32,084 bases of DNA from Oscillospiraceae bacterium (lineage in GTDB: Bacteria > Bacillota > Clostridia > Oscillospirales > Oscillospiraceae): assembly GCA_902775105.1 (NCBI GenBank), contig CACYLC010000028.1, positions 1-32,084 on the forward strand, given 5' to 3'. The notes beneath the pieces were generated by a model, which was not told the origin of the DNA, searched no databases, and was given only the letters and a program-made list of their open reading frames with translations. A program made the translations under genes and the position numbers. Below, one piece after another: positions 23,093 to 32,084 of the stretch (position 1 is the first letter of the stretch; each line of letters opens with the position of its first letter).

Positions 23093-24277
23093 ATGCCAAA
23101 TGAACAGATGGTGAACTACGGTCAGGCCCGCTCCGTCATCCGGGAGCTGTTTGAATACGGCAATCAGCGGGCGAAAATTGTGGGTCGGGATAAGGTCTAC
23201 GACTTCTCTCTGGGCAATCCCAGCGTCGCCCCTCCCCCGGAAGTAGACCGGGAGCTGCGCCGCCTGCTGGATACCTCTGACCCCTGCGCCCTCCACGGCT
23301 ACACCTCCGCCCCCGGCGATCCCGAGGCACGGGCAAAAATCGCCGCCTCCATTTCCCGCCGGTTCGGGATGGACTGCGAGGCCGGCCAGCTTTATCTGAC
23401 GGTAGGCGCCGCCGCAGGGCTTTGCTGCTGCCTGCGGGGGCTGTGCAATCCGGGGGATGAAGTCGTGGTCTTTGCCCCCTTCTTTCCGGAGTACGGGGTC
23501 TTTATCCAGTCCGTGGGCGCAGTGATGAAGGTAACGCCCCCGGAAATTGAGGGCTTTCAGATCGACTTTGCCGCTCTGGAACGGCTCATCACGCCGAAAA
23601 CCAAGCTGCTCATCGTCAACTCTCCCAACAACCCCTCCGGGGCGGTCTACTCGGAGGAGACGCTGAAAAAGCTGGCCGCTCTGCTGGAGGAGAAGTCCCA
23701 CGAGTACGGCCATCCCATTTACCTCATCAGCGACGAACCGTATCGGGAGATCGCCTTTGCCGGGGTGGAGGTGCCCTACATCCCCAAGCTCTACCGGAAT
23801 ACGCTGGTGGTTTATAGCTGGTCCAAGTCCCTCTCCCTCCCCGGTGAGCGTATCGGCTACGTCTACGTGCCCGGTCAGGTGGAGGACAGCGAGACAGTCT
23901 ACGCCGCCGTGGCGGGGGCTGGCCGGGCGCTGGGGTATGTCTGCGCCCCCAGCCTCATTCAGCGGGTGGCGGCCGCCTGCTGCGACCTGACAGCAGACCT
24001 CTCCGTCTACGAGCGAAACGCCGAGCTGCTGACCCGGGAGCTGCGGGCTATGGGTTATCATGTAGTCGCTCCCGGCGGCACGTTCTACCTGTTCCCCCGG
24101 ACGCTGATCCCCGACGATGTGGCCTTTTCCGAGGCGGCGAAGGCGCTTGATCTGCTCATCGTCCCCGGCAGCGGGTTTTACTGTCCGGGGCATGTGCGGA
24201 TCTCCTACTGCGTGCCCACGGAGCGGATCGAGCGGGCGCTGCCTGCGTTCCGGAAGCTGGCGGAGCGGTATCGGTAG
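23093..24277 (+). CDS. PLP-dependent aminotransferase, class I/II
   Basis: A 394-residue fold-type I aminotransferase. Motifs in order: LGNPS (40-44), the substrate/PLP loop GAAAGL (105-110), NSPNNPSG (176-183) with N180, SDEPYRE (213-219) with D214 and Y217, and the PLP-binding lysine K245 in YSWSKSLSLPGERIGY with R253. The C-terminal arginine that binds the substrate carboxylate is in HVRISYC. The AspC-like architecture suggests a broad amino-acid/2-oxoacid aminotransferase; the exact substrate cannot be told. The N-terminal NEQMVNYGQARSVIRELFEYG is common to a group of uncharacterised clostridial aminotransferases. It probably shares a transcript with the lipoprotein gene 16 bases before it. 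The GAGGGGG site precedes the ATG. Confidence 0.92.
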   Translation: MPNEQMVNYGQARSVIRELFEYGNQRAKIVGRDKVYDFSLGNPSVAPPPEVDRELRRLLDTSDPCALHGYTSAPGDPEARAKIAASISRRFGMDCEAGQLYLTVGAAAGLCCCLRGLCNPGDEVVVFAPFFPEYGVFIQSVGAVMKVTPPEIEGFQIDFAALERLITPKTKLLIVNSPNNPSGAVYSEETLKKLAALLEEKSHEYGHPIYLISDEPYREIAFAGVEVPYIPKLYRNTLVVYSWSKSLSLPGERIGYVYVPGQVEDSETVYAAVAGAGRALGYVCAPSLIQRVAAACCDLTADLSVYERNAELLTRELRAMGYHVVAPGGTFYLFPRTLIPDDVAFSEAAKALDLLIVPGSGFYCPGHVRISYCVPTERIERALPAFRKLAERYR

Positions 24278-24305
24278 CATTTTAATGTACAAGATTAAAA
24301 AACTC

Positions 24306-24334
24306 TTGATTAATTCAGATTCCTGTGGTATTAT
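24306..24334 (+). promoter_or_regulatory. Sigma-A promoter for the small membrane protein gene
   Basis: TTGATT (24306-24311), 17 bases, then TATTAT (24329-24334), with a start predicted near 24341 and a leader of about 63 bases. The region lies in an A+T-rich stretch, which makes chance matches more likely, but spacing and boxes are good. Confidence 0.6.
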
Positions 24335-24403
24335 GAGGTAAGAGAATCCTATATTAAAATCACAATATGTGTAGTAGGATTTTAAAGAGAGAGGAGTAAG
24401 AAT

Positions 24404-24892
24404 ATGGAATCAATCAAGTACATGACATCCCTATTGACATTCTATCTTAAGGGCGAAATAAAAAGTGAACAGAATTTTATTGTTTTTAAAAATCCGAACA
24501 CTATTTTAGGTCTTATACCCTTAGGTGCCAAGACAGAGAAGTTCACTATTAACCAGATTGCATCGACATCCACTGATTTCAAGCTGAAATTAGGCAAACT
24601 GCTTATTGGTGTTATCGTTGCAATTTTGGGACTCAGCGTCATTGCAAACAGTTTCCTTGCAGGATTGATCTTGCTTTTGATTGGTGCAAACTCCGTTATT
24701 GATGCCTTTGAAATCGACTTAGTTGTTACTACAACTGCCGGTCAGCAAAAACCTATTGATTTCTTTATTTTTGAGAAAAGCAAGGCTGTCCTTGCCGAAC
24801 AGCAGATCAACGCAATGATTTCAGGGCGTTTAGATGACACCAACAATCGTCAGCAAACCGATAGAATTATTGAGGCTATTAACAACAAATGA
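24404..24892 (+). CDS. Small membrane protein, PH-like fold split by a helical hairpin
   Basis: A 162-residue protein of unknown function. Strand-rich residues 10-55 (FYLKGEIKSEQNFIVFKNP...KTEKFTINQIAS) are followed by two transmembrane helices (about 64-84 and 85-102), then more strands and an amphipathic helix (VVTTTAGQQKPIDFFIFEKSKAVLAEQQI) and a polar tail. This layout suggests a bacterial PH-like domain interrupted by a membrane hairpin, which is inference. Codon use is notably richer in A and T than in its neighbours, similar to the DUF2975/XRE pair, so it may have been acquired. It has its own promoter, an AGAGGAG site and a strong terminator, and thus stands alone. Confidence 0.75.
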   Translation: MESIKYMTSLLTFYLKGEIKSEQNFIVFKNPNTILGLIPLGAKTEKFTINQIASTSTDFKLKLGKLLIGVIVAILGLSVIANSFLAGLILLLIGANSVIDAFEIDLVVTTTAGQQKPIDFFIFEKSKAVLAEQQINAMISGRLDDTNNRQQTDRIIEAINNK

Positions 24893-24910
24893 TTTTCCAT
24901 AGCTGATAAT

Positions 24911-24945
24911 ACTTGCCCCCGGAACCTTCGGTTCCGGGGGCAAGT
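24911..24945. terminator. Strong bidirectional terminator hairpin
   Basis: A perfect 15-base stem, ACTTGCCCCCGGAAC with its complement, closes a 5-base CTTCG loop. It lies between the convergent ends of the small membrane protein gene (24892) and groL (24962). T-runs are short on both sides (CGTTTGATC and ATTATCAG), so it relies on stem strength. Confidence 0.8.
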
Positions 24946-24961
24946 CGTTTGATCTAAGAGA

Positions 24962-26590
<1,629 letters not shown>

Positions 26591-26608
26591 TTACCTCCGA
26601 TGATAGAA

Positions 26609-27025
<417 letters not shown>

Positions 27026-27045
27026 TCACGAATATTTCAAATTTG

Positions 27046-27090
27046 AAAAAGAGCGGTCTCCCCAAATTGCGCCATTCGGGGTGATCGCTC
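27046..27090 (-). terminator. Rho-independent terminator of the lipid kinase gene
   Basis: On the minus strand GAGCGATCACCCC and GGGGAGACCGCTC form a 13-position stem with two mismatches and a 14-base loop, followed by TTTTTC. It begins nine bases beyond the stop codon at 27099 and separates the kinase gene from the groS promoter. Confidence 0.8.
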
Positions 27091-27098
27091 TCTGTCAT

Positions 27099-28037
27099 TT
27101 ATCTGACCGCCGCCGTCCGGACAATCTCCGGCTCCCATCTGGCTCCCTTGGGGTAACGAAAGCGGAGCTTTTTCTCGCTCATCCGGAAGGTCAGCTCGTC
27201 CGACACCAGCTTTTCCCCGTCCAGTTGGGTGATTTCCGGCTTGGTGCAGCGGACGGTGAGCTGCTGTCCGTCCCGAATGGTGATTTCAGGTGCCTGCTCG
27301 CCCTTTCCCGCACCGTAGAGCTTTACCAGTTGGGCGGCCTTGAGGCGGCCCACGCCCTCCACCAGTACAAAGGTCAGCCTGCCATCGTCGGGCATGGCAG
27401 TGGGTATCGGGCAAAAGCCGCCGCCGTACCAGCGGCCGTTGCAGACCGCCATCAGGGTGTAGTCCCCGTCCAGCCGGGCTCCGTCCAACTCCACCTCATA
27501 ACGGTTTGAAATCCCCTTGATGACATTGGAGATCAGGCTGAGCACATAGGCAAACTTACCGGAGACCAAGGGCAGATTTTTAAAGTCCACCATGCCCACC
27601 CCCACTCGGGCGTCCAGACCCACAGAGGCAATATTCAGCGCCAACCGGCCGTTGCAGTCTATGAGATCAAAGGTGGCCGTCTCCCCGTCCAGCAGGGCTG
27701 ACAAGTGGTGAAACTTCTCCCGTCCGCGAGTGAAGATCTTGAGAAAATCATTGCCGGATCCGGTGGGACAGACGGTGACTGCCACATGATCGTATCCGGC
27801 AGCGCCGTTCACCACCTCGTTAAGGGTGCCGTCCCCGCCAAAAGCATAGATACAGAGCGGCTCGCCGCTCTCCTCGGCCGCCTCACGGGCGATCTCCTCG
27901 GCGTGGTGAGGGTACTCTGTCAATCGGATGAGATAGGGCTCGTCCCGTCCCGCCATAAGACGACGAATCTCGGCGGAAAGACGGTCAGGGTCTGTATTTT
28001 TTCCCGCAGTGGGGTTGATGAGAAACAAATGGCGCAT
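27099..28037 (-). CDS. Diacylglycerol kinase family lipid kinase (YegS/DgkB-like)
   Basis: A 312-residue soluble lipid kinase of the DAGK catalytic family, which phosphorylates diacylglycerol or a related lipid at the membrane surface. Motifs: FLINPTAG (5-12), the ATP-binding GGDGTLNEVVNG (67-78), PTGSGNDF (about 91-98), and the C-terminal lobe with LVSDELTFRMSEKKLRFRYP. There are no membrane helices. I chose the ATG at 28037; an in-frame GTG at 28046 is too close to the AAGG site. It is monocistronic, with its own terminator, between groS and xpaC. Whether it is DgkB (diacylglycerol) or another specificity cannot be told from the sequence. Confidence 0.9.
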   Translation of the reverse strand: MRHLFLINPTAGKNTDPDRLSAEIRRLMAGRDEPYLIRLTEYPHHAEEIAREAAEESGEPLCIYAFGGDGTLNEVVNGAAGYDHVAVTVCPTGSGNDFLKIFTRGREKFHHLSALLDGETATFDLIDCNGRLALNIASVGLDARVGVGMVDFKNLPLVSGKFAYVLSLISNVIKGISNRYEVELDGARLDGDYTLMAVCNGRWYGGGFCPIPTAMPDDGRLTFVLVEGVGRLKAAQLVKLYGAGKGEQAPEITIRDGQQLTVRCTKPEITQLDGEKLVSDELTFRMSEKKLRFRYPKGARWEPEIVRTAAVR

Positions 28038-28134
28038 CTGTGTCACACCTTATCTTGTCATTTCTGCCAACTTCGACTGCTTTTCGTCAAAAACGGCGCA
28101 AACCGGATGGAATTGCGCCGTTTTCATGTGGCAT

Positions 28135-29397
28135 TTACCAATTACCCAATGTATCGTAGCCCTTCTGATTCTGGGTATCGGACTCGGGTGCCGGAGCAGC
28201 TGCGGCGGAGGTACCGTTCTGATCCGGATCCAGCGTCAGCGTGGGCACATAGCCCTGAGACGCCTGCGCCTCAACGGAGCGATTGCGCAGATTGGTATCC
28301 CCGGACAGCCCGTCCCGCTGAAGCATCTTCTCCATGACATCGATGTCAGAGGAGATATCCAGCATATCGCCCTCGTAGAGCTTATCCAGCTGCAGCTCAA
28401 AGCCCTCCACGACTTTATCCAGAATCCCCTCGATCCGTCGTTTGGTGGTCTCGATGTTCTGGCCGGTCATGCCCTGTTCATCCAGCTCGGCGTAGGTATT
28501 GAGCATTTTCAGGGTGGTGGGCAGGTAGTAGTCCAGGAAGGTATGCAGCTCGTTGGAGCGCTCCGGATGCTTTTTCAGGTACTCCAGAATGGCTCTGGTG
28601 ATCTCCTCGATCCGGTTGATCTTCCGGCTGATCTCCTCGCCGGGAATGCGCTCGTTGGCTCGGCGGATCTCATAGAGGATCTTGTCCTCGGAGGAGAGGT
28701 CCATCTTCTTCTCCTTGGGCTGTGCCTTGGGCTTGGGGACAGCCGCCGGACGAGCCACGGCACTGTCTACCACCAGAGTCTCATTTGCAATGTCAATATA
28801 GGCCCGGTCACCGAAGATGCCCTCGTCAATCATCTGCTGCAAGGTCTCGCACACCTCGTCCATGCTGGCGGGAATGGACTCTGCCAGCGGACGTAGCGGG
28901 ATCAGAGGCTCGTTGCTGATGCGAGCAAGATAACGCTTGAACTTCCTGGCTCGGCGGGCACGGAACCTGCCCCAGAGCAGCATGCCCACACCGCTGAAGG
29001 TGAAAATGGAGAACGTAATGAGCTCCTCCAGATCAAACCACCAATAATTCACCATATCGGCAAGGTCGATGCCCAATATCAGTCCGAACAATCCGGCGAT
29101 GATGGCGCCGGCAATCGTCCAGCCCTTACCGTCTTTGATCCGCTTGTAGGGGAATCTCCGCCGGGCGTTAAAGCCCTTGGAGCTGCCCGTCCGCAGATCC
29201 TGACGCTGCTGCTGGGCGGCAGCGTTGGCCTGATACTGCTTCCAGTCTCTGGGTGCCGGATGGCTCTCCTTGAGCAGCTTCAAAACAAGAAGTGCGATAC
29301 CCAAAAAGCTCAGGGGCGTAAAGAACAGGAAAACGATCAGCGGCCAGGGGATGTCCGGCAGATTCTGAAAGAAGTTGTTTTTGTTCTGGTCGTTCAT
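28135..29397 (-). CDS. xpaC: XpaC family protein (5-bromo-4-chloroindolyl phosphate hydrolysis family)
   Basis: A 420-residue membrane protein of the XpaC family. Residues about 15-40 form one helix, and a pair of helices lies at about 85-110 and 122-145 (TIAGAIIAGLFGLILG, ITFSIFTFSGVGMLLWG). The cytosolic C-terminal region (about 230-365) contains the family core NELHTFLDYYLPTTLKMLNTYAELDEQG (about 290-317), mostly helical. The tail after 370 is low-complexity. The name comes from a phenotype in Bacillus; the molecular role is unknown and usually linked to the TelA toxic-anion-resistance protein. No telA is adjacent here. The ATG at 29397 has GGAGG five bases upstream. A start at 29421 was rejected. 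Confidence 0.88.
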   Translation of the reverse strand: MNDQNKNNFFQNLPDIPWPLIVFLFFTPLSFLGIALLVLKLLKESHPAPRDWKQYQANAAAQQQRQDLRTGSSKGFNARRRFPYKRIKDGKGWTIAGAIIAGLFGLILGIDLADMVNYWWFDLEELITFSIFTFSGVGMLLWGRFRARRARKFKRYLARISNEPLIPLRPLAESIPASMDEVCETLQQMIDEGIFGDRAYIDIANETLVVDSAVARPAAVPKPKAQPKEKKMDLSSEDKILYEIRRANERIPGEEISRKINRIEEITRAILEYLKKHPERSNELHTFLDYYLPTTLKMLNTYAELDEQGMTGQNIETTKRRIEGILDKVVEGFELQLDKLYEGDMLDISSDIDVMEKMLQRDGLSGDTNLRNRSVEAQASQGYVPTLTLDPDQNGTSAAAAPAPESDTQNQKGYDTLGNW

Positions 29398-29424
29398 AAC
29401 AGCCTCCAAAGCACAGTCCAAACA

Positions 29425-29447
29425 GCGGCAGTATATCGTTCTGCCGC
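29425..29447 (-). other. Leader hairpin before xpaC
   Basis: A 7-base stem, GCGGCAG/CTGCCGC, with a 9-base loop lies in the predicted 5' untranslated region of xpaC, 28 bases before the ATG. No T-run follows, so it is not a terminator. It may protect or modulate the message. Confidence 0.4.
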
Positions 29448-29469
29448 ATAATCCTCATTATTCTTTTTT

Positions 29470-29498
29470 AGTATACAACGAATCTCTGCAATTTGAAA
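29470..29498 (-). promoter_or_regulatory. Weak candidate promoter for xpaC
   Basis: On the minus strand, TTTCAA (29498-29493) and TATACT (29475-29470) are 17 bases apart, with the start near 29463. The -35 match is poor (three of six), so this call rests on the -10 box and its position after the rplQ terminator. Confidence 0.4.
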
Positions 29499-29536
29499 GA
29501 GGATTCTTGGCATTTTAATTAAAATAAAACAAAGGC

Positions 29537-29572
29537 ACAAGAAAAGGCCCTTCCAAAATATGGGAGGGCCTT
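29537..29572 (-). terminator. Terminator of the rplQ-end ribosomal operon
   Basis: On the minus strand AAGGCCCTCCC and GGAAGGGCCTT pair as a stem with a short A+T loop, followed by TTCTTGT and further T-rich sequence. It starts about 20 bases beyond the rplQ stop and closes the rpsK-rpsD-rpoA-rplQ transcription unit. Confidence 0.85.
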
Positions 29573-29591
29573 AACGTGTTGCCGTATTCGA

Positions 29592-29933
29592 TTACACCAG
29601 CTCGACAATAGCGACCTCGGCAGCGTCGCCCCGGCGGAAGCCGGCACGGACGATACGGGTGTAGCCGCCGTTGCGGTCGGCGTACTTGGGGCCGATCTGG
29701 TCGAACAGCTTCTTCGCCACATCCTCCTGAGTCAGGAAGGACAGCGCCTGACGGTAGGCAGCCAGATCGTTCTGCTTCGCCAGAGAGATCATCTTCTCTG
29801 CCAGAGGAGCCACCTCCTTGGCACGGGTGACGGTGGTCTTGAGCTGACCGTAGTTCAGCAGATCGGTGGTCAGCTGTCTCAGCAGCGCCAGACGGGCGTC
29901 GGTGGGCTTGCCCAGTTTGCGGTAACCAGCCAT
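29592..29933 (-). CDS. rplQ: 50S ribosomal protein L17
   Basis: A 113-residue large-subunit protein bL17, which lines the outside of the peptide exit tunnel. The start [26 protein letters not shown] and the [18 protein letters not shown] stretch are typical; the first residues differ from the common M(R/x)HRKLGR but keep the KLG core. The end [14 protein letters not shown] is the conserved C-terminus. AAGGAG nine bases before the ATG. It is the last gene of the alpha operon, 63 bases after rpoA. Confidence 0.97.
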   Translation of the reverse strand: MAGYRKLGKPTDARLALLRQLTTDLLNYGQLKTTVTRAKEVAPLAEKMISLAKQNDLAAYRQALSFLTQEDVAKKLFDQIGPKYADRNGGYTRIVRAGFRRGDAAEVAIVELV

Positions 29934-29996
29934 TACAATTCACTCCTTCGTAAGTTCCATCGGTGTGGAACGTCGTACTCTTCAGGGACGAACCCT

Positions 29997-30947
29997 TTAG
30001 TTGTTGTCCTCGCTCTTGAGGGTGAGTCCCATCAGAGAGAGCTTGTTCATAACCTCTTCCAGGCTCTTCCGACCCAGGTTGCGAACCTTCATCATCTCGT
30101 CCTCTGTCTTATCGATCAGATCCTGAACCGTGTTGATGTTGGCACGCTTCAGGCAGTTGAAGGAACGGACGGAGAGATCCAGCTCTTCAATGGTCATCTC
30201 CAGCACCTTGTCCCGCTGAGCCTCGGGCTTCTCCACCACGGTGGAGCGGTTGCCCACAGTCTCGGACAGGTCGGTGAACAGAACGAAATGATCGCACAGA
30301 ATCTTGGCGCCCAGGCTGACGGCGTCACGGGCAGTGATCGTGCCGTCTGTCCAGACCTCCAGCGTCAGCTTGTCGAAGTCGGTCATGTTACCCACACGGG
30401 TGTTCTCCACAGTGTAGTTCACCTTGAGCACCGGAGAATAGATGGAGTCCACCGGAATGACGCCGATGACCGTCTGCGCAGGCTTGTTGCGGTCTGCCGG
30501 GACATAGCCTCTGCCATGGCTCATGGTGAGTTCCATGTTCAGAGAGGCGTCGGGACCAAGCGTGGCGATATGGAGCTCAGGGTTGAGGATCTCCACCTCG
30601 CCGTCGGCCTTGATGTCGCCGGCAGTGACCTCGCCCTCGCCGGAAGCCTGAATATAGACCGTCTTGGTGCCAGTGCTATACAGCTTGGCAATGATCTTCT
30701 TGATATTCAGGACGATCTGGGTCACATCTTCCTTCACACCGGGAATGGTGCTGAACTCGTGCTGAACGCCGGCGATCTTGATGGTAGTAACAGCAGTACC
30801 GGGCAGAGAGGACAGCAGGATGCGGCGCAGGGCGTTGCCCAGAGTGGTGCCGTAGCCACGCTCCAGAGGCTCTACAACATACTTGCCATAGTTGCCGTCG
30901 TCGGGATTCTCAATGCATTCGATGCGGGGCTTTTCAATTTCTACCAT
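29997..30947 (-). CDS. rpoA: DNA-directed RNA polymerase subunit alpha
   Basis: The 316-residue alpha subunit, which dimerises to assemble RNA polymerase and binds UP elements and activators. The N-terminal domain (1-230) includes [25 protein letters not shown] (27-51), the dimerisation and assembly motif. The C-terminal domain (about 245-310) has the helix-hairpin-helix DNA-binding region [39 protein letters not shown]. Length is normal. GAGGAGGG precedes the ATG. It lies between rpsD and rplQ, the usual order. Confidence 0.98.
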   Translation of the reverse strand: MVEIEKPRIECIENPDDGNYGKYVVEPLERGYGTTLGNALRRILLSSLPGTAVTTIKIAGVQHEFSTIPGVKEDVTQIVLNIKKIIAKLYSTGTKTVYIQASGEGEVTAGDIKADGEVEILNPELHIATLGPDASLNMELTMSHGRGYVPADRNKPAQTVIGVIPVDSIYSPVLKVNYTVENTRVGNMTDFDKLTLEVWTDGTITARDAVSLGAKILCDHFVLFTDLSETVGNRSTVVEKPEAQRDKVLEMTIEELDLSVRSFNCLKRANINTVQDLIDKTEDEMMKVRNLGRKSLEEVMNKLSLMGLTLKSEDNN

Positions 30948-31030
30948 TAACTTATACCCTCCTCGTCGATGGGGCGTTTTAATTCCCCTTGGTTGTACAG
31001 CTTACCAATATGAGGAAGCACTGATTCAAC

Positions 31031-31068
31031 GGGCGGCAGGCGGCCTCAGGCGGCCACCCGCTCTGCCC
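31031..31068 (-). other. GC-rich hairpin in the rpsD-rpoA spacer
   Basis: In the 160-base spacer between the rpsD stop and the rpoA ATG, the minus strand can fold GGGC...GCGGG...GGCC against GGCC...CCTGC...GCCC with a 6-base GCCTGA loop and two internal mismatched positions. GGCGGCC occurs twice (31039-31045 and 31049-31055). No T-run follows, so it is not a terminator. It may be a processing or regulatory site between the two genes. The rest of the spacer shows nothing I can name. Confidence 0.4.
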
Positions 31069-31107
31069 TTCTTTCTATTGACTCAGAGGTTCCTTGAGGG
31101 TGGTCTG

Positions 31108-31713
31108 TTACTTGGAGTACAGCTCGACGATCAGGTGCTCTTCCACAGGGAAGTCCACGTCGGCACGCTCAGGCAGACGGGCAACCGTGCCCTTCAGCGC
31201 TTCCTTCTCCCGCTCAAGCCAGGCGGGCGTGGTCACGGCAATGGCGTCCTCACCCAGGAAACGCTTGAACTGGACGGAAGAACGGCTGCTCTCCTTGACC
31301 TCGATGACATCGCCGGCCTTCACCAGGTAAGAGGGAATGTTGACCCGCTTGCCGTTGACGGTAAAGTGGCCGTGATTCACCAGCTGACGAGCCTCACGGC
31401 GGGTCAGGGCGAAGCCCAGACGGAACACGACGTTATCCAGACGGCGCTCCAGCGTGGTCAGCAGGTTGTCACCGGTGACGCCGGGTGCGCGGTCGGCCTT
31501 CTCGTAGTAGGAGCGGAACTGCTTTTCCAGCACGCCGTAGATGAACTTGACCTTCTGCTTCTCCTGAAGCTGGAGGGCATACTCGCTCTTCTTCTTACGC
31601 AGCTGATTCTTGGCAGTACGCTTGTTGCTCTTCTTGCCGTTATAGCCCAGAACGGCGGGAGAAATGCCCAGAGCCTCGCAGCGCTTGGCGATGGGCTGAG
31701 AATTCTTAGCCAT
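31108..31713 (-). CDS. rpsD: 30S ribosomal protein S4
   Basis: A 201-residue small-subunit protein uS4, one of the first to bind 16S rRNA. The S4 RNA-binding domain (about 92-155) is clear: [42 protein letters not shown]. The N-terminal region lacks the four-cysteine zinc knuckle of the C-plus form, having only C12, so it is the zinc-independent form. AAAGGAGG precedes the ATG. It sits 23 bases after rpsK and is followed by a 160-base spacer before rpoA. Confidence 0.97.
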   Translation of the reverse strand: MAKNSQPIAKRCEALGISPAVLGYNGKKSNKRTAKNQLRKKKSEYALQLQEKQKVKFIYGVLEKQFRSYYEKADRAPGVTGDNLLTTLERRLDNVVFRLGFALTRREARQLVNHGHFTVNGKRVNIPSYLVKAGDVIEVKESSRSSVQFKRFLGEDAIAVTTPAWLEREKEALKGTVARLPERADVDFPVEEHLIVELYSK

Positions 31714-31736
31714 AGTCTATTTCCTCCTTTTCCTGA

Positions 31737-32084
31737 TCAGACACGTCTTCTCTTGGGAGGACGGCAGCCGTTGTGGGGAACAGGAGTGACGTCCTTGATC
31801 AGCGTCACTTCCAGGCCCACGCCCTGCAGGGCACGGATCGCGGCCTCACGGCCGGCGCCGGGACCCTTGACATAGACCTCGACGGTCTTCAGGCCGTACT
31901 CCATGGCTGCCTTGGCAGCAGTCTCAGCAGCGGTCTGAGCGGCGAAGGGAGTGGACTTACGGGAGCCACGGAAACCCAGACCGCCGGAGGACGCCCAGCT
32001 CAGGGCGTTACCCTGCAGGTCGGTGACGGTAACCATGGTGTTGTTAAAGGAAGAGCGGATATGCACAGCGCCCTTCTCTACGTT
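31737..32084 (-). CDS. rpsK: 30S ribosomal protein S11 (5'-partial)
   Basis: The last 115 codons of uS11, running off the right edge of the window. The reading frame is open to the last base, beginning [22 protein letters not shown]. The GTG at 32066 that would give a shorter frame is an internal valine, not a start. The C-terminal segment [23 protein letters not shown] is the conserved S11 end. S11 lies on the 30S platform near the mRNA exit site. The missing 5' part should contain about 15 more residues. Confidence 0.96.
   Translation of the reverse strand, partial: NVEKGAVHIRSSFNNTMVTVTDLQGNALSWASSGGLGFRGSRKSTPFAAQTAAETAAKAAMEYGLKTVEVYVKGPGAGREAAIRALQGVGLEVTLIKDVTPVPHNGCRPPKRRRV

Noticed and set aside
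24283-24300. TTTTAAT/ATTAAAA hairpin after the aminotransferase as a terminator
   Set aside because: The stem is only A+T pairs and no T-run follows on the plus strand.
27034-27047. TTTCAAATTTGAAA palindrome as an operator for the lipid kinase or groS
   Set aside because: It lies upstream of the groS -35 region but between a terminator T-run and the promoter in A+T-rich sequence; no known regulator site matches, and chance is likely.

Overview
The window looks like chromosomal DNA of a gut-type, moderately GC-rich clostridial Firmicute, most likely Oscillospiraceae/Ruminococcaceae. The reasons are a nine-gene V-type ATPase operon instead of F-type genes, a signal recognition particle RNA directly upstream of dnaX-ybaB, a CIRCE-controlled groS-groL operon, the rpsK-rpsD-rpoA-rplQ order, AGGAGG-type ribosome sites throughout, and intergenic GGGCGA...TCGCCCCTAC palindromes. 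No rRNA, tRNA, CRISPR, IS transposase or phage gene was found. The taxonomic call is inference; no database was searched.

Layout. 1-2790: an unrecognised membrane protein, a PFL/UPF0210 protein with its ACT-domain partner, and four paired-palindrome elements in the spacers. 2792-8980: yfbR and mtaB, divergent and driven by promoters that point across each other; a membrane-anchored protein with a fibronectin-like end; an AEC-family exporter; an M20 amidohydrolase translationally coupled to an S66 LD-carboxypeptidase. 9058-9937: a small, A+T-rich DUF2975/XRE regulator pair behind a perfect sigma-A promoter, then a 51-residue membrane ORF. 9999-18626 (minus strand): the complete V-ATPase operon in the order H/G-I-K-E-C-F-A-B-D. 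18780-24277 (plus): SRP RNA, dnaX, ybaB, a terminator, a large lipoprotein with an HExxH zinc site, and a PLP aminotransferase. 24306-24892: an isolated A+T-rich membrane protein gene. 24962-28037 (minus): groL, groS with CIRCE, and a lipid kinase. 28135-32084 (minus): xpaC, then rplQ, rpoA, rpsD and the 3' part of rpsK.

How it fits together. Most genes are housekeeping: ion pumping, protein targeting and folding, DNA replication, tRNA modification, transcription and translation. The proteolipid subunit carries the full set of residues that bind sodium in Enterococcus hirae NtpK, so the ATPase is predicted to move Na+. The best candidates for something undescribed are the co-varying palindromic repeat family (45-2779), the hairpin that would cover the ntpE ribosome site (15805-15859), the altered SRP54-binding loop of the SRP RNA (18968-18973), the face-to-face yfbR/mtaB promoters (3401-3476), and the propeller-plus-metallopeptidase lipoprotein (21208-23076).
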